Shown piece by piece: positions 5,893 to 6,813 of a DNA stretch of 6,813 bases. The notes below the pieces were generated by a model. It saw nothing but the letters and a program-made list of their open reading frames with translations, searched no databases and had not been told where the DNA came from. Source of the stretch: Clostridia bacterium (GTDB taxonomy: Bacteria; Bacillota; Clostridia; Christensenellales; CAG-1252); contig SACC01000066.1 of assembly GCA_009928745.1 (NCBI GenBank), forward strand, positions 1 through 6,813. The letters are read 5' to 3'. The position numbers were made by a program, and so were the translations under genes. Every line of letters begins with the position of its first letter. Position 1 is the first letter of the stretch.

Positions 5893-6813
5893 TTAATAAT
5901 AAAATCCATTAGCGTTTAATAAAAATTTGATTAAGATTTGTATTTTCTTGTTAATACTGGCGGTATGCACCAAAAACTCGGCTTCCGAGGCTGAGGTTAC
6001 AACGCGGCATTCCTTGCCTGCAAGGGCTAGCGCGCTTTTGACCGCGGCGCTTTTCAGGTAATCTCCGTCCGCGAACATTATCCTTGCGCATTTGCTGTCC
6101 GCTATAACTTTGACAACGCCTACCATTCCGCCAAGCACTCTAATCAGTGAGATATCCAATAAACTTTTGAGCGGAACCGGAACATCTCCGTACAACTCAA
6201 AAATATCCTTTTCAAGCGCGTCTCTGTCATCCAACGAGCTTATCTCCGCAATGCGCTTATACAGCTTTAGCCGTTCTCTCTCGCTTGGAATTAAAGTTGA
6301 GCTGATAAATGCGTCCACCTTGATACTGACCTCGGTATTTGAACGCGTCACAATTACCTCGCCCGCAAGCAAAGCTATCGTCTCCCTCAATAAACGGCTA
6401 TACATATCATATCCGATACGCTCCACATGCCCGTGCTGCTCGCGTCCCAGTACGTTACCCGCGCCGCGTATTTCCAGATCCATCATTGCCAGTCTGTAAC
6501 CGCTGCCGAGTTCAGTATTATCAAGCAAAGCGTCAAGGCGCTTCTGCACGTTCCCCACAATTCTGCTCTCAGTAAAATATGTGAAATATGCTGACGCCAT
6601 ACGTGTGCTTCTGCCTACCCTGCCTTTGAGCTGATACATCTGCGCAAGTCCGAGCTTATCTGCGTCAAGCACAATCAAAGTATTCGCATTCGGCAAATCA
6701 ATTCCATTTTCTCGGCTACCCAAAAAATCCCTTGACTCAAAACCCTTGAAAATTTCAACGGTTTTCGGTGAACCATTTGATTTTATTGGATATTTAGGAG
6801 ACAAAGTTGATTC
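5893..6813 (-). CDS. mfd: Transcription-repair coupling factor Mfd, C-terminal part (5' end outside the window)
   Basis: The last 306 codons are visible, against about 1,150-1,200 in a full Mfd. Mfd is a cytoplasmic DNA translocase that removes RNA polymerase stalled at lesions and recruits UvrA. Numbering from the right edge, residues 37-45 (GIDLPNANT) are the end of helicase motif V and QLKGRVGRS (61-69) is motif VI with both arginines. TELGSGYRLAMMDLEIRGAGNVLG (100-123) and EQHGH (125-129) are hallmark Mfd sequences of the relay region that couples ATP use to translocation. Residues from about 166 to 260 correspond to the C-terminal regulatory domain D7 (TRCF), which masks the UvrA-binding surface. 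The stop is TAA at 5893-5895. The frame is open to the edge, but residues 3-36 are not Mfd sequence: they are the in-frame palindromic block at 6706-6807, placed directly before Gly37 of motif V. If it is real and retained, the helicase may be impaired. Confidence 0.95.
   Translation of the reverse strand, partial: ESTLSPKYPIKSNGSPKTVEIFKGFESRDFLGSRENGIDLPNANTLIVLDADKLGLAQMYQLKGRVGRSTRMASAYFTYFTESRIVGNVQKRLDALLDNTELGSGYRLAMMDLEIRGAGNVLGREQHGHVERIGYDMYSRLLRETIALLAGEVIVTRSNTEVSIKVDAFISSTLIPSERERLKLYKRIAEISSLDDRDALEKDIFELYGDVPVPLKSLLDISLIRVLGGMVGVVKVIADSKCARIMFADGDYLKSAAVKSALALAGKECRVVTSASEAEFLVHTASINKKIQILIKFLLNANGFYY
6706..6807 (-). repeat. 102-base imperfect palindrome inserted in frame in mfd (RPE-like candidate)
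   Basis: The block encodes 34 residues, from TLSPKYPIK to FLGSREN, that have no counterpart in Mfd and split motif V between Glu-Ser and Gly-Ile-Asp. Its two halves pair along most of the length. The centre is TTGAAA-A-TTTCAA (6746-6758), extended by AAAACC (6739-6744) with GGTTTT (6760-6765) across one mismatch. Further out CCAAAAAATC (6720-6729) pairs with GATTTTATTGG (6779-6789) with one bulged base, and outermost TTTTCTC (6707-6713) pairs with GAGACAAA (6798-6805), again with one bulge. At least one plus-strand frame is also open throughout. In-frame palindromic elements of similar size are known from Rickettsia; identity with any family is not shown. Only six bases lie beyond the right end, so the outer boundary is provisional. 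Confidence 0.55.

Noticed and set aside
6092..6575. Two overlapping plus-strand frames opposite mfd
   Set aside because: Both lie within the conserved C-terminal part of mfd on the other strand, lack ribosome sites and have low-complexity composition.
6697..6812. AATCAA near 6697-6702 and TTGATT at 6807-6812 as terminal inverted repeats
   Set aside because: Six AT-rich bases are weak evidence, and the left copy is part of conserved mfd codons for Ile-Asp, so it cannot be counted as element sequence.
6701..6813. ATTC at 6701-6704 and again at 6810-6813, as a possible target duplication around the palindromic block
   Set aside because: Four bases are easily matched by chance, and removing the block with one copy does not restore the Mfd motif V frame, whereas removing the 102 bases at 6706-6807 does.

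Overview
The window looks like chromosomal DNA of a low-to-moderate GC member of the Clostridia (Firmicutes), probably an uncultured gut-type lineage. The grounds are a DUF5058 membrane protein of the Firmicutes type, strong AGGAGG-type ribosome sites with consensus sigma-A promoters, lipoproteins carrying bacterial Ig-like domains, and the order mfd followed by a PrsA/PpiC-type foldase lipoprotein, which is common in Firmicutes. There is no RNA gene, CRISPR array, insertion sequence or phage gene.

Layout from left to right. (1) 1-1464, minus strand: two integral membrane proteins in one operon, a DUF5058 protein and a partner cut by the left edge. They overlap by ATGA, and a strong extended -10 promoter fixes a GTG start for the first. 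(2) 1617-2654, plus strand, divergent: a lipoprotein with a Big_2 Ig-like domain and a beta-helix of the right-handed parallel type, closed by a strong terminator at 2705-2735 that is nearly symmetrical and can also serve the convergent gene. (3) 2835-3380, minus strand: a NUDIX hydrolase of the ADP-ribose pyrophosphatase class with an intact catalytic box. (4) 3599-5812, minus strand: a 737-residue lipoprotein foldase of the parvulin class, more than twice the usual PrsA length, with an Ig-like (Big_3) domain in its chaperone part and a cysteine-rich insert inside the parvulin domain. It has its own promoter and terminator. (5) 5893-6813, minus strand: the 3' end of mfd (transcription-repair coupling factor), cut by the right edge.

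The most unusual signal is at the right edge. The Mfd reading frame is intact from helicase motif V to the stop, but immediately before the conserved Gly-Ile-Asp of motif V lie 34 in-frame codons (6706-6807) unrelated to Mfd. This 102-base block is an imperfect palindrome over nearly its whole length, and the last six bases of the window beyond it read Glu-Ser, exactly the residues expected before Gly-Ile-Asp. The arrangement resembles the in-frame palindromic elements known from Rickettsia (RPEs). A chimeric contig end remains possible. The second notable item is the enlarged foldase with twin Cys-Asp-Cys-x-x-Cys motifs.

The foldase and the beta-helix lipoprotein both act outside the membrane, so the foldase could help fold proteins of that kind; this is inference. 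The membrane protein pair and the NUDIX enzyme show no clear functional link to the rest.
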